From Pseudopedobacter sp044361595 (GTDB lineage: Bacteria > Bacteroidota > Bacteroidia > Sphingobacteriales > Sphingobacteriaceae), in assembly GCA_044361595.1 (NCBI GenBank), contig JBIKIN010000007.1, forward strand, positions 62,001 to 126,000: a stretch of DNA of 64,000 bases, written 5' to 3'. The translations under genes and the position numbers were made by a program. This document shows, one piece after another, positions 1-8,060 of the stretch (its first letter is position 1; every line of letters begins with the position of its first letter). The notes under the pieces are model-generated. The model did not search any database. It was not told the DNA's origin and saw only the letters and a list, made by a program, of their open reading frames with translations.

Positions 1-768
1 CAAATGGAAATGCAGTTTTTTGTTCGCCCTGGCACAGAAATGGAATGGTACAACAAATGGAAAGAAACTCGTTTAAAATGGCATTTAGCGTTAGGTACAA
101 GCCCTGCAAAATATAAATATCATGATCATGCTAAATTAGCCCATTACGCCAATGCAGCAGTTGATATAGAATACGAATTTCCATTTGGATTTAAAGAGGT
201 TGAAGGAATTCACTCTAGAACTGATTTTGATTTAAAACAACATCAAGAATTTTCTAATAAGAAAATGCAATATTTTGATGCCGAGGCAGATCCAGTAACT
301 GGTAAACCTTATGGTAATTATATCCCTTACGTGATAGAAACTTCTATTGGATTAGATCGTTTTTTCTTAGTGACGCTAATTAATTCTTTTGAAGAACAGG
401 ATTTAAGTACAGAAGATAAGCAAGATTCTCGCTCGGTTTTAAAGTTGCACCCTGCCCTTGCTCCTTATAAAGCCGCTATTTTACCGTTAACTAAAAAGGA
501 TGGACTACCCGAAAAAGCTAGGGAAATAATGGATTTATTAAAATTTGATTTTAACATGGCTTACGATGAAAAGGATTCTATTGGGAAGCGTTACCGTCGT
601 CAGGATGCGATTGGAACTCCATTTTGTATTACTATAGATTATGATTCTTTAACAGATAATACAGTTACCATACGTCATAGAGATAGCATGGAGCAAGAAA
701 AAGTAGCTATAAATGATTTGCCAAAAATTATTGGTGACTTAGTAAGTTGGAAAAACCTATTGAAGTAA
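1..768 (+). CDS. glyS: Glycyl-tRNA synthetase, C-terminal part (5' end outside window)
   Basis: Charges tRNA-Gly with glycine in the cytoplasm. Only the last 255 codons are present; the reading frame is open to the first base, so the ATG at position 4 is internal. The fragment starts near the end of the class II catalytic core, shows a motif 3-like GLDRFF, and continues into an HGTP-type anticodon-binding domain beginning around LHPALAPYKAAILPL. It belongs to the single-chain homodimeric glycyl-tRNA synthetase type found in eukaryotes and many bacteria, not the alpha2-beta2 GlyQ/GlyS type. A hairpin terminator follows the stop codon. Confidence 0.93.
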   Translation, partial: QMEMQFFVRPGTEMEWYNKWKETRLKWHLALGTSPAKYKYHDHAKLAHYANAAVDIEYEFPFGFKEVEGIHSRTDFDLKQHQEFSNKKMQYFDAEADPVTGKPYGNYIPYVIETSIGLDRFFLVTLINSFEEQDLSTEDKQDSRSVLKLHPALAPYKAAILPLTKKDGLPEKAREIMDLLKFDFNMAYDEKDSIGKRYRRQDAIGTPFCITIDYDSLTDNTVTIRHRDSMEQEKVAINDLPKIIGDLVSWKNLLK

Positions 769-796
769 AGTATGCAGGTATAATTTTTAAAATTTT

Positions 797-830
797 AAAA
801 TGCCTCCTGTTAAATGAGGCATTTTTTTTT
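797..830 (+). terminator. Rho-independent terminator of glyS
   Basis: A stem with arms AAAATGCCTC and GAGGCATTTT is followed directly by a run of T. It lies about 30 bases after the glyS stop codon. Confidence 0.88.
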
Positions 831-872
831 AATATTTCATTTGCTATCATTTAAAATTAACGATTAAAATTT

Positions 873-1271
873 ATGTCTAATGTAGATCATTACACGATCC
901 CTTTAAAATATCGCAAAATGGAAAATCTCCACATTGTATTTTGGCTGTTAAAAGATATTAGTTGGTGTTTATTTTGGAAACCAATAGGCATTATCATGAT
1001 TATTCCAACATTATTAATAGCCAGTATAATTGCCTACAGAACACGTAAAATGGTATCTGAGTTATGTCACAACTTGGCTATAGCAGTTTGGATATTCGCT
1101 AATTCTTATTGGATGGTCACAGAGTTTATAGGAATAGACGAAGATTTAATTTTTGGCAATATTACCTTTAAACATTTAGCAATAGTTCCTTTTTTACTAG
1201 GAGTTTTATTTTTAGCTTACTATTATATTTACTGGAGAATAAAGAATCCGGCAGAGCCAAATACTTTTTAA
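873..1271 (+). CDS. Small conserved membrane protein of unknown function
   Basis: This 132-residue protein has no family I can name with confidence, although its overall look (FWLLKDISWCLFWKP, ELCHNLAIAVWI) matches uncharacterised membrane proteins I associate with Sphingobacteriaceae. Three or four hydrophobic segments are visible, at about residues 20-55 (probably two helices), 64-84 and 100-120. There is no cleavable signal peptide. The C-terminus is hydrophilic and rich in Asn and Pro. It stands alone between the glyS terminator and a 172-base AT-rich gap, so context gives no hint of its role. It looks like a real gene because its hydrophobic pattern is coherent and no ORF of note opposes it. 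Confidence 0.7.
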   Translation: MSNVDHYTIPLKYRKMENLHIVFWLLKDISWCLFWKPIGIIMIIPTLLIASIIAYRTRKMVSELCHNLAIAVWIFANSYWMVTEFIGIDEDLIFGNITFKHLAIVPFLLGVLFLAYYYIYWRIKNPAEPNTF

Positions 1272-1443
1272 GCAATAATTTAAATAAAATAACGTAGTGT
1301 AGATTGATTTGTTAATATCACAACCTTTGATTAGTTGTTACGTATAACTAAAAGTAAAAAGTTTAAATTATTTTAAAATTATGTGTAATTTGAATTTTTA
1401 TAATCAAAAATTGTTCAATATTTAAATTTATAAGCAAGAGGTT

Positions 1444-2244
1444 ATGACATCTGAGAAAAAAAGTTTAAGAGTGTTTTATTATACTATTTTTTCATTTTCT
1501 GCTTTAGCATTAATGTTGTTAAACATCAGTTGGACAGCTAATAGTAATATAAAATCTAATTTTGAAAGTCTGAAAATTGTTTCTGATGATTCATCATCTT
1601 ATAAATTGTCAGAAAAAGATTTAGTTAATAATTACATACATCAAATCTATAGCCAAGCAGATTTATACAATGCAGGATTGTCTGAAGAGGTTTTTAAAAA
1701 GGCAATTATAGGATTTCATAATCTTAAAAATAACCTTAATAAAAACAAGCAAATTTTAACAGTTGTAGACTTTTCTAAAGAAAGCACATCTAAAAGAATG
1801 TGGATAATAGATATAGAAAATCAAAAATTACTATTAAACACATACGTAGCCCATGGCGAGGGTAGTGGTCTTAACAATGCAAGTAAATTTTCTAACGTTG
1901 AAGAATCGCATCAAAGTAGTTTGGGTTTTTACATTGCAAGCGAGACATATTTAGGTAAGCATGGTTTATCTCTTAAGCTAGACGGACAAGATTTAGGTGT
2001 AAATGATAAAGCAAGGGAAAGAGCCATTGTTGTACATGGTGCTGATTATGTAAGCGAACAGTTTATAAGACAAACCGGTAGATTAGGTAGAAGCTTTGGC
2101 TGCCCAGCAGTGCCTCAAGCATTAAACAAGAAAATTATAGATTTAATTAAAGATAAAACTTGCTTGTTTATTAACGGAGAAAGTAGAGCTTATCAATCTT
2201 CATTATTAGACGATAAAAATCTTATATCAAACCTAAACTTATAA
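1444..2244 (+). CDS. Murein L,D-transpeptidase catalytic domain protein (YkuD_2 type)
   Basis: A predicted periplasmic enzyme acting on peptidoglycan stem peptides, 266 residues long. An N-terminal signal anchor spans about residues 8-30. The catalytic domain covers about 105-245, with the family hallmarks VHGA (His198) and GRSFGCP (Cys220, the expected nucleophile). The GEGSGL and SSLGFYIASETY segments are also typical of this subgroup. In the family the Cys forms a thioacyl link with the donor stem peptide, giving 3-3 cross-links or attaching proteins; which of these applies here is not visible. The start codon is ATG with no Shine-Dalgarno sequence, as is usual in this phylum. Confidence 0.85.
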   Translation: MTSEKKSLRVFYYTIFSFSALALMLLNISWTANSNIKSNFESLKIVSDDSSSYKLSEKDLVNNYIHQIYSQADLYNAGLSEEVFKKAIIGFHNLKNNLNKNKQILTVVDFSKESTSKRMWIIDIENQKLLLNTYVAHGEGSGLNNASKFSNVEESHQSSLGFYIASETYLGKHGLSLKLDGQDLGVNDKARERAIVVHGADYVSEQFIRQTGRLGRSFGCPAVPQALNKKIIDLIKDKTCLFINGESRAYQSSLLDDKNLISNLNL

Positions 2245-2267
2245 ATAACATCTTATTTTTAAATTGG

Positions 2268-2296
2268 AGCTTTTAAATTTTTGAGAGCTTTTTTTT
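2268..2296 (+). terminator. Weak hairpin and T-run after the transpeptidase gene
   Basis: AGCTTTT can pair with GAGAGCT (including G-T pairs) across an 8-base AT loop, and eight T follow. The stem is short, so this is only a likely terminator. Confidence 0.4.
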
Positions 2297-2328
2297 GCAC
2301 TTTTGATTTTTATTAAAAACCACCAAAA

Positions 2329-3468
2329 ATGCAAATTAAATTATACATAAATCTGCTAATTCTTTTCATTTCTCCTGCCATTTTGTTAGGGCAAAATAAA
2401 AAAAGTAATAATCAACACTTAATTATTGGAACTTATACTAAAACTCAAAATAATGGTTTGTTTGTTTACCTATTTGATACAAAAACAGGTAAGTTAACCT
2501 TCGAGTCTAAAACAGAAGGTATAAAAAACCCATCATATTTAGCAATTAGTAAAAGCGGAGATCATGTTTATGCAGTAGGCGAAGGAGATAAATCTAGCGC
2601 CTATTCTCTTAAGTTTGATAATAAAAAAGGTGAATTAGCCTTAATTAACACCCAAGAAACGGTAGGCTCAGGGCCGTGTTATGTAAGTATATCTCCCGAT
2701 GAGAAATTTATAATTACCGCTAATTACGGCGGCGGAAGTGTAAGTGTTTTGCCAATTAATCCTGATAAAAGCTTAGCGTCATTAGCCCAGTTAATCCAGC
2801 ATACTGGTTCTAGTATAAATAAAAGTAGACAAAACGCTCCTCATGCTCACTCAGCAATGTTTAGTGCTAGCGGGAAAAGTGTTTATGTGGCCGATTTAGG
2901 CGTAGATAAATTATTTGTTTACAACTACCAAAACACTAATTCTAAGCCATTAGCTTGGGAAAATGAGGAGGTAATCAAAGTAAAAGAAGGAGCTGGCCCA
3001 AGGCACTTTACTTTTAACCAAACCGAAGATAAATTGTATGTTTTGAATGAGTTATTGGCATCAATCACTGTTTTTAACAAATCTAATAATGAATTTAAGC
3101 AAATGCAGTACTTGAGTTTAAACGATGATGATTTTAAAGGAGAAAATGGTGCTGCAGATATTCATTTTTCTAACGATGGAAAGTTTCTATATGCTTCAAA
3201 CCGAGGATCGGTAAATGAAATTGTTGTTTTTAAAGTAAATAAAAAAAGTGGTGAACTTATTAAAATAGGTAAGCAAAGCACATTAGGTAAAACACCAAGA
3301 AATTTTTTGATAGATCCATCTGATAACTTTTTATTAGTAGCAAATCAAAACTCTAATGATGTTTATGTGTTTAAAAGAGACAAGAAAACAGGCCTTTTAA
3401 GCTATACCAACGAAATGATAAAAGTGGATAATCCGGTTTGTTTAAAAATGACTCCTGTACTTTATTAA
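2329..3468 (+). CDS. Secreted lactonase family protein (7-bladed beta-propeller, Pgl type)
   Basis: Belongs to the lactonase/6-phosphogluconolactonase beta-propeller family (PF10282 type), 379 residues. A signal peptide is clear (hydrophobic residues 5-20, then LLGQ), so the protein acts outside the cytoplasm, which argues against a role in the pentose phosphate pathway. Repeating blade motifs are visible: LIIGTYTK, NPSYLAISKSG, GPCYVSISPDEKF, GPRHFTFN, DIHFSNDGKFLYASNRG and TPRNFLIDPSDNFLLVANQ. The next gene, a TonB-dependent receptor, begins 18 bases after the stop in the same direction, so the two are probably co-transcribed. That suggests the substrate is an extracellular lactone or sugar derivative taken up by the receptor, but this is inference. 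Confidence 0.85.
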   Translation: MQIKLYINLLILFISPAILLGQNKKSNNQHLIIGTYTKTQNNGLFVYLFDTKTGKLTFESKTEGIKNPSYLAISKSGDHVYAVGEGDKSSAYSLKFDNKKGELALINTQETVGSGPCYVSISPDEKFIITANYGGGSVSVLPINPDKSLASLAQLIQHTGSSINKSRQNAPHAHSAMFSASGKSVYVADLGVDKLFVYNYQNTNSKPLAWENEEVIKVKEGAGPRHFTFNQTEDKLYVLNELLASITVFNKSNNEFKQMQYLSLNDDDFKGENGAADIHFSNDGKFLYASNRGSVNEIVVFKVNKKSGELIKIGKQSTLGKTPRNFLIDPSDNFLLVANQNSNDVYVFKRDKKTGLLSYTNEMIKVDNPVCLKMTPVLY

Positions 3469-3486
3469 AAATTAGCCCAAAATATT

Positions 3487-5544
3487 TTGAAGTATTCTTT
3501 ACCATTTATTCTAAGTTTAATTTGTTGTTTTAGTGTTTTTTGTCAAGAAAAAAATGCAGATACAACTAAAGTGTTAACAGAAGTAAAAGTAAAGGCATAT
3601 CTGTCTGATCAAACATTGATAAGTACACCTACTTCTGCAGTTGTTATCAATCAAAATCAAATTGCTAAAAATATTAACACGCAATCATTATTGCCTGTTT
3701 TAAATGGTATTGCAGGTGTTAAAATGGAGGAACGCTCTCCTGGTAGTTATAGAATCTCTATAAGAGGGAGTTTATTACGATCGCCTTTTGGTGTTAGAAA
3801 TTTAAAAGTATATTATGATGATATGCCTTTAACAGATGCTGGAGGTAATACCTACATTAATCTTATAGATCAAAATGCAATCAAAAATATTGAAATTTTA
3901 AAAGGACCTGATGGTAGTTTATTTGGTGCAAATTCTGGAGGAGTTATTTTATTAAATTCTAGTAATCAAACTAATCAACTATCGGTTGGAGGCGCTCATG
4001 GAAGTAATAAGCTTTGGAGACAAAGTGTAGATTTACAACAAACTAATAAAAATTACGAATATAGCATTTACCAAGGTTATCAAAGCGGGGAGGGTTACCG
4101 AGAGCAAAGTGCCTTTAATCGCTTTTTTTTTAATACCTCACAGAATTTAAAATATAATGAAAAAGGGAGTATTAAGTTCTCAGGTTTTATAAGCAATCTA
4201 CACTATGAGACACCTGGCGGATTAAATTTAACTCAGTTTAATATAGATCCTAAACAAGCTAGATTAGCAACTCCTACATTGCCCAGTGCCTTAACGCAAC
4301 AAGCGGGTATTTATAATAAGTCATTATTTGGTGGTTTTAGGCATCAGTATCAATTGAATAAGCAATGGGAGCATGTTATTTCTTTGTCTGGTTTAACAAC
4401 GCTTTTCAAAAACCCGTTTATTGATAATTACGAACAAAGGAATGAAAACTCGGCAGCTTTACGTACATATATCGTATTTCAAAATCAATTAGATTCAGAC
4501 TTTAAATATCAGTGGAATTTTGGTGGAGAGTTTCAAAATACAAACTCAGAAATTATAAATTATCAGAATAATAGTGGAGAAAAGGGTAATGTTTTGGCAG
4601 CAAATAAGATTGGAAATCAAAGTTACTTTGTTTTTTCTAGGTTAACATTTTCTTACAAGCAAAAGTTAAATGCCGAGATCTCTAGCAGTGTTAATTTTGC
4701 AAATTATAGTTTTGAGGCATTGCCAGAAAGTATAAATCCTGTTTTGGGCACTCAAAATTTAGACCCGCAATGGATGCCAAAACTGGCATTATGGTATCAA
4801 ATCAATCAGAATTTTGTGGCAAGAGGTATCATTAGCAGGGGGTTTAGCGCTCCAACAACTGCCGAAGTTAGAGCATCTGATGCTATAATTAACCAAAACT
4901 TAAATCCAGAAACTGGGTGGAATTACGAGATTGGATTGCGGTGGCGCACACCTTTTGAACGTGTTTTTGTTGATATAAATGGTTTTTATTATCAATTAAA
5001 TAACGCCATTGTTAGAAGAGTTAACTCAAATGATCAGGATAATTTTATTAACGCAGGAGGAACAAATCAATTTGGAATTGAATCTCAATTAAGTGCTCAT
5101 ATTATCGAGAATGGTACCTATATTAAACTATTAAATTTATCATCTGGAGTTACTTTTAATGATTTTAAATTTAGAGATTATCGTATTGCTAATTCAGATT
5201 TTAGCGGTAACAGATTGACGGGTGTTCCAAAATTTAGTGCAACCAACAGCATTAATTTGATATTAAAAAATAATATTGAAGCATTTTTTCAATATCAATA
5301 TGTAGGAAAATCATCTTTAAATGACGCTGAAACGGTGTTTGCAGAATCCTATCATTTAATAATAGGGAAATTAAACTATCCAATTAAAATTAAAAATAGT
5401 ATTCTAAATATCTCTTTAGGCGTAGACAATTTAACTAACCAAACTTACAGTTTAGGTAATGATATTAATGCTTTTGGAGGCAGGTATTATAATGCGGCGG
5501 CCAAAAGGAATTATTTTTTTGGTCTCTCTTTCAAATTAGATTAA
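3487..5544 (+). CDS. TonB-dependent outer membrane receptor
   Basis: An outer-membrane active transporter, 685 residues. It has a signal peptide (about 1-19, ending FCQ), a plug domain (about 45-160, with IRGSLLRSPFGVRNLKVYYDD and IEILKGPDGSLFGANSGG), and a beta-barrel ending in an aromatic-rich strand (YFFGLSFKLD). There is no N-terminal carboxypeptidase-like repeat, so it is not a SusC-type receptor; it looks more like siderophore or metal-complex receptors. The start is TTG: no in-frame ATG lies between the previous stop and this codon, and the signal peptide begins exactly here. It forms a likely operon with the upstream secreted lactonase and the downstream small membrane protein. The substrate is unknown. 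Confidence 0.9.
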   Translation: MKYSLPFILSLICCFSVFCQEKNADTTKVLTEVKVKAYLSDQTLISTPTSAVVINQNQIAKNINTQSLLPVLNGIAGVKMEERSPGSYRISIRGSLLRSPFGVRNLKVYYDDMPLTDAGGNTYINLIDQNAIKNIEILKGPDGSLFGANSGGVILLNSSNQTNQLSVGGAHGSNKLWRQSVDLQQTNKNYEYSIYQGYQSGEGYREQSAFNRFFFNTSQNLKYNEKGSIKFSGFISNLHYETPGGLNLTQFNIDPKQARLATPTLPSALTQQAGIYNKSLFGGFRHQYQLNKQWEHVISLSGLTTLFKNPFIDNYEQRNENSAALRTYIVFQNQLDSDFKYQWNFGGEFQNTNSEIINYQNNSGEKGNVLAANKIGNQSYFVFSRLTFSYKQKLNAEISSSVNFANYSFEALPESINPVLGTQNLDPQWMPKLALWYQINQNFVARGIISRGFSAPTTAEVRASDAIINQNLNPETGWNYEIGLRWRTPFERVFVDINGFYYQLNNAIVRRVNSNDQDNFINAGGTNQFGIESQLSAHIIENGTYIKLLNLSSGVTFNDFKFRDYRIANSDFSGNRLTGVPKFSATNSINLILKNNIEAFFQYQYVGKSSLNDAETVFAESYHLIIGKLNYPIKIKNSILNISLGVDNLTNQTYSLGNDINAFGGRYYNAAAKRNYFFGLSFKLD

Positions 5545-5603
5545 AATTATTTGGCTTAGATATTGTTTAATGTTTTGAAAGGAAAGACATTAAATAAGAA
5601 ATT

Positions 5604-5840
5604 ATGAAAAAGATTATAAGATTTAAATCGGTAATTAAATTTGGAACATCATTTTTATTATTGATGTTAACCAGTGTGCTCACATTTGCTCAAGTAGTAC
5701 CAGAAAAAGTTGATGTAAATATTAATACAAGTGGTGGCAGTGTTTGGTACGGGCAACCATGGATTTGGGCTATAGGTATAGCAATTTTTGTTATAATACT
5801 AGTAATTATCACTAGAAGTAATAAAAAATCTGAAGCATAA
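5604..5840 (+). CDS. Small membrane protein with signal peptide and C-terminal helix
   Basis: A 78-residue protein. The N-terminus is a basic and hydrophobic signal sequence ending near LTFAQ (about residue 30). A short polar stretch (PEKVDVNINTSGG) follows, then one transmembrane helix (about 52-71) and a basic tail (RSNKKSEA). It lies 60 bases after the TonB receptor and is followed by a terminator, so it is probably the last gene of that operon. I do not recognise a function. Its topology, with a small periplasmic segment and an inner-membrane anchor, would fit an accessory of the receptor, but nothing in the sequence proves this. Confidence 0.7.
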   Translation: MKKIIRFKSVIKFGTSFLLLMLTSVLTFAQVVPEKVDVNINTSGGSVWYGQPWIWAIGIAIFVIILVIITRSNKKSEA

Positions 5841-5855
5841 AATAAATTTATTTAG

Positions 5856-5887
5856 GACCTTTGACAATATTCAAAGGTCTTTTTTTA
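5856..5887 (+). terminator. Rho-independent terminator of the lactonase/TonB receptor operon
   Basis: Perfect 9-bp arms GACCTTTGA and TCAAAGGTC enclose a 6-base loop and are followed by eight T. It sits in the convergent gap with alanine dehydrogenase. Confidence 0.9.
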
Positions 5888-5891
5888 TTTA

Positions 5892-7034
5892 TTAATCTTC
5901 CTCATCCTCGTTAGATACTGTCTCTAAGAAGTGATGTACAGGTTTGTAATGTAAATCAAAAGCAGCGGCAACTTCGCGGTAAACAACCTCGCCGTTGATA
6001 ATATTTAAGCCTTTTAAAAGTTCGTAATTATCTAAACAAGCTTTTTTCCATCCTTTATCTGCAATTTGTAGAATATAAGGGAGGGTGCTATTGGTTAAAG
6101 CTATTGTAGAGGTGTAAGGTACTGCTCCAGGCATATTAGTTACGCAGTAATGTAAAATACCATCAACAATAAAAGTTGGGTCTTCATGCGTGGTTGGTTT
6201 ACAAGTCTCTATGCATCCACCTTGGTCTACAGATACATCAACAATTACAGTCCCCGGACGCATTAATTTTAGCATATCTCTAGTAATTACTTTTGGCGAT
6301 TTACCTCCTGGTATTAAAACTGCTCCAACTATTAAATCATGGTTAGTAATCAATCTTCTGATATTATATTCGCTACTAAACATAGTTACCACATGCGGTG
6401 GTAAAACATCGTTTATATATCTTAATCTTTCTATATCGGTATCTATAATGGTAACATGAGCGCCCAATCCCGATGCCATTTTAGCCGCTTGTACACCCAC
6501 AACCCCGGCTCCAATAATTAAAACTTTACCTGGCGAAACTCCAGGTACACCACCTAGCAAAATCCCTCTACCCATTACAGGTTTCTCTAAATATCTAGCG
6601 CCTTGTTGTATAGCCATACGGCCGGCAACTTCAGACATTGGAATTAAAATTGGTAGAGTTTTGTTCGTAGTTTCTACTGTTTCATAAGCCATACAAACAG
6701 CGCCACTATCAATCATGGCATAGGTTAATTTTTTATTAGACGCAAAATGAAAAAAGCTAAATATAAGCTGGTTTTTTCTGGCCATCTTATATTCATGTTC
6801 CTCGGGCTCTTTTACTTTGATAATCATATCCGCTCTGCCCCAAATCTCATCTTCGGTAATTATAATTTCGGCCCCAGCCTCTTCATAATCATCATTTCTA
6901 AATCCACTTGCAGCGCCAGAATGAGTTTCTATTAGTACTATATGCCCACGTTTAACTAATTCATGTGTACCTGCAGGGGTTAACCCCACCCGATTTTCAT
7001 GATTTTTCATTTCTCTAGGAACGCCAATAATCAT
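5892..7034 (-). CDS. ald: Alanine dehydrogenase
   Basis: Catalyses reversible NAD-dependent oxidative deamination of L-alanine to pyruvate and ammonia. It has 380 residues; the family is usually about 370. The N-terminal catalytic domain starts MIIGVPREMKNHENRV, and the expected catalytic residues sit at canonical positions: Lys75 in KVKEP and His96 in FSFFHFAS. The NAD-binding Rossmann motif is GAGVVGVQAA (about 175). MPGAVPYTSTIALTNSTLPY is a family signature. The short acidic tail (NEDEED) is a minor extension. It is monocistronic by position: divergent from the DUF3891 gene and convergent with the small membrane protein. A 7-bp inverted repeat lies just upstream of the start. Confidence 0.96.
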   Translation of the reverse strand: MIIGVPREMKNHENRVGLTPAGTHELVKRGHIVLIETHSGAASGFRNDDYEEAGAEIIITEDEIWGRADMIIKVKEPEEHEYKMARKNQLIFSFFHFASNKKLTYAMIDSGAVCMAYETVETTNKTLPILIPMSEVAGRMAIQQGARYLEKPVMGRGILLGGVPGVSPGKVLIIGAGVVGVQAAKMASGLGAHVTIIDTDIERLRYINDVLPPHVVTMFSSEYNIRRLITNHDLIVGAVLIPGGKSPKVITRDMLKLMRPGTVIVDVSVDQGGCIETCKPTTHEDPTFIVDGILHYCVTNMPGAVPYTSTIALTNSTLPYILQIADKGWKKACLDNYELLKGLNIINGEVVYREVAAAFDLHYKPVHHFLETVSNEDEED

Positions 7035-7058
7035 ATTTTTAATTTAGTTTTTATAAAA

Positions 7059-7084
7059 ATAGTAAATTTTCAATAAATTACTAT
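7059..7084. promoter_or_regulatory. Inverted repeat upstream of ald, possible operator
   Basis: ATAGTAA and TTACTAT form a perfect 7-bp inverted repeat with a 12-base AT spacer, 25 bases upstream of the ald start codon. On the minus strand the proximal arm overlaps a -7-like TACTATTTTTAT. No regulator gene is adjacent, and in such AT-rich DNA chance is a real possibility. Confidence 0.3.
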
Positions 7085-7188
7085 TTAAATTTTGTTTTTG
7101 ATATATTTTTTAGGTTATGAATATGAAATATAAAAAATATATTATAAAAATTCTTTTAATTAAAGATTGCTACATTTATAGTTCAAAA

Positions 7189-7977
7189 ATGATCATTAGA
7201 CAAGAACAATTTCATTATATTTTAATCACTCAGCGAGACCATGCATACGCCGCAGGAGAAATCCTAACTCATCTAAGTAAAATATTTATAGATATTAATC
7301 AATTTGAGACCGTAAAATTTGTTTTACATCAGTTAAACAGGGGATGGGTTACTCCCGATGCTCATCTCATTATTAATGATCTTAATAAGCAACCCTATGA
7401 TTTTCATAATTATCCCGAAAAATTCAAACTTCATTTTTGTAAGTTAAGTATAGAGCAAGTTGCACAAGCAAATTTATATGCTGCGCTTTTAATAAGTATG
7501 TACTACTCTTTAATTTTTGCCAATAATCAATCAGAGTATGTAAGTGATTTTGTTAAAAGAGAAGTGTTAAGACAAAATTATTTAATTAATAAATTAAAAA
7601 TTGATGATATAGCGGCATTAAGTTATCAATTAACCTTAATTAAATTTTGTCTTAATATATCTATGTATCTATGTATCAATAAAGTTGGATGCGAAAAAAT
7701 TAAAGAAGCAGAAATTTTTAAGAGAGGATTTGAGGGTTCAGAGCTATTTCATAAAAACGATAAAAATAAAATCATTGCATCTTACAGAAGTAAAGAAAGT
7801 AGTTTAGTTAGATTTAATTCTTTAATTTTAGAATCAGATTTTGACTTAGAAATTCCTTCAAAAGCAGTGTCTAAACAATTGATATCAGAAATAGGTATAG
7901 ATGAAGCTTATCAAAAAGCTCCTATCACATTTATATCAGTGAAATTAATAAAAGAGCCTTTTGTTTGGTTACAATAA
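7189..7977 (+). CDS. DUF3891 family protein
   Basis: A protein of unknown function that resembles the DUF3891 family: it begins MIIRQEQFHYILITQRDHA, then RGWVTPDAH with PYDFHNYP and NLYAALLISMYYSL, in the order and spacing I associate with that family. The His in QRDHA and the later His residues may be functional. I place the start at the ATG at 7189 (262 residues) and not the earlier in-frame ATG at 7117. The extra 24 residues would be a Lys/Ile/Tyr-rich stretch unlike the family, and the preceding bases TACATTTA look like a promoter -7 box. It is divergent from ald and upstream of ligA with an 83-base gap. Confidence 0.7.
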   Translation: MIIRQEQFHYILITQRDHAYAAGEILTHLSKIFIDINQFETVKFVLHQLNRGWVTPDAHLIINDLNKQPYDFHNYPEKFKLHFCKLSIEQVAQANLYAALLISMYYSLIFANNQSEYVSDFVKREVLRQNYLINKLKIDDIAALSYQLTLIKFCLNISMYLCINKVGCEKIKEAEIFKRGFEGSELFHKNDKNKIIASYRSKESSLVRFNSLILESDFDLEIPSKAVSKQLISEIGIDEAYQKAPITFISVKLIKEPFVWLQ

Positions 7978-8060
7978 TTTTATTGATTTAAACTCATTAA
8001 ATACCTAAAATTAAGATCAGTAATAAGGATTTCATCTTTCAAAAATGTATCTTCGTTGCT

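Noticed and set aside
6190..6935. Two plus-strand open frames inside ald
   Set aside because: Both are opposite the well-supported ald frame and encode nothing recognisable.
7117..7188. N-terminal 24-codon extension of the DUF3891 gene
   Set aside because: The extension is Lys/Ile/Tyr-rich, not family-like, and overlaps a likely promoter; the ATG at 7189 fits the family start.
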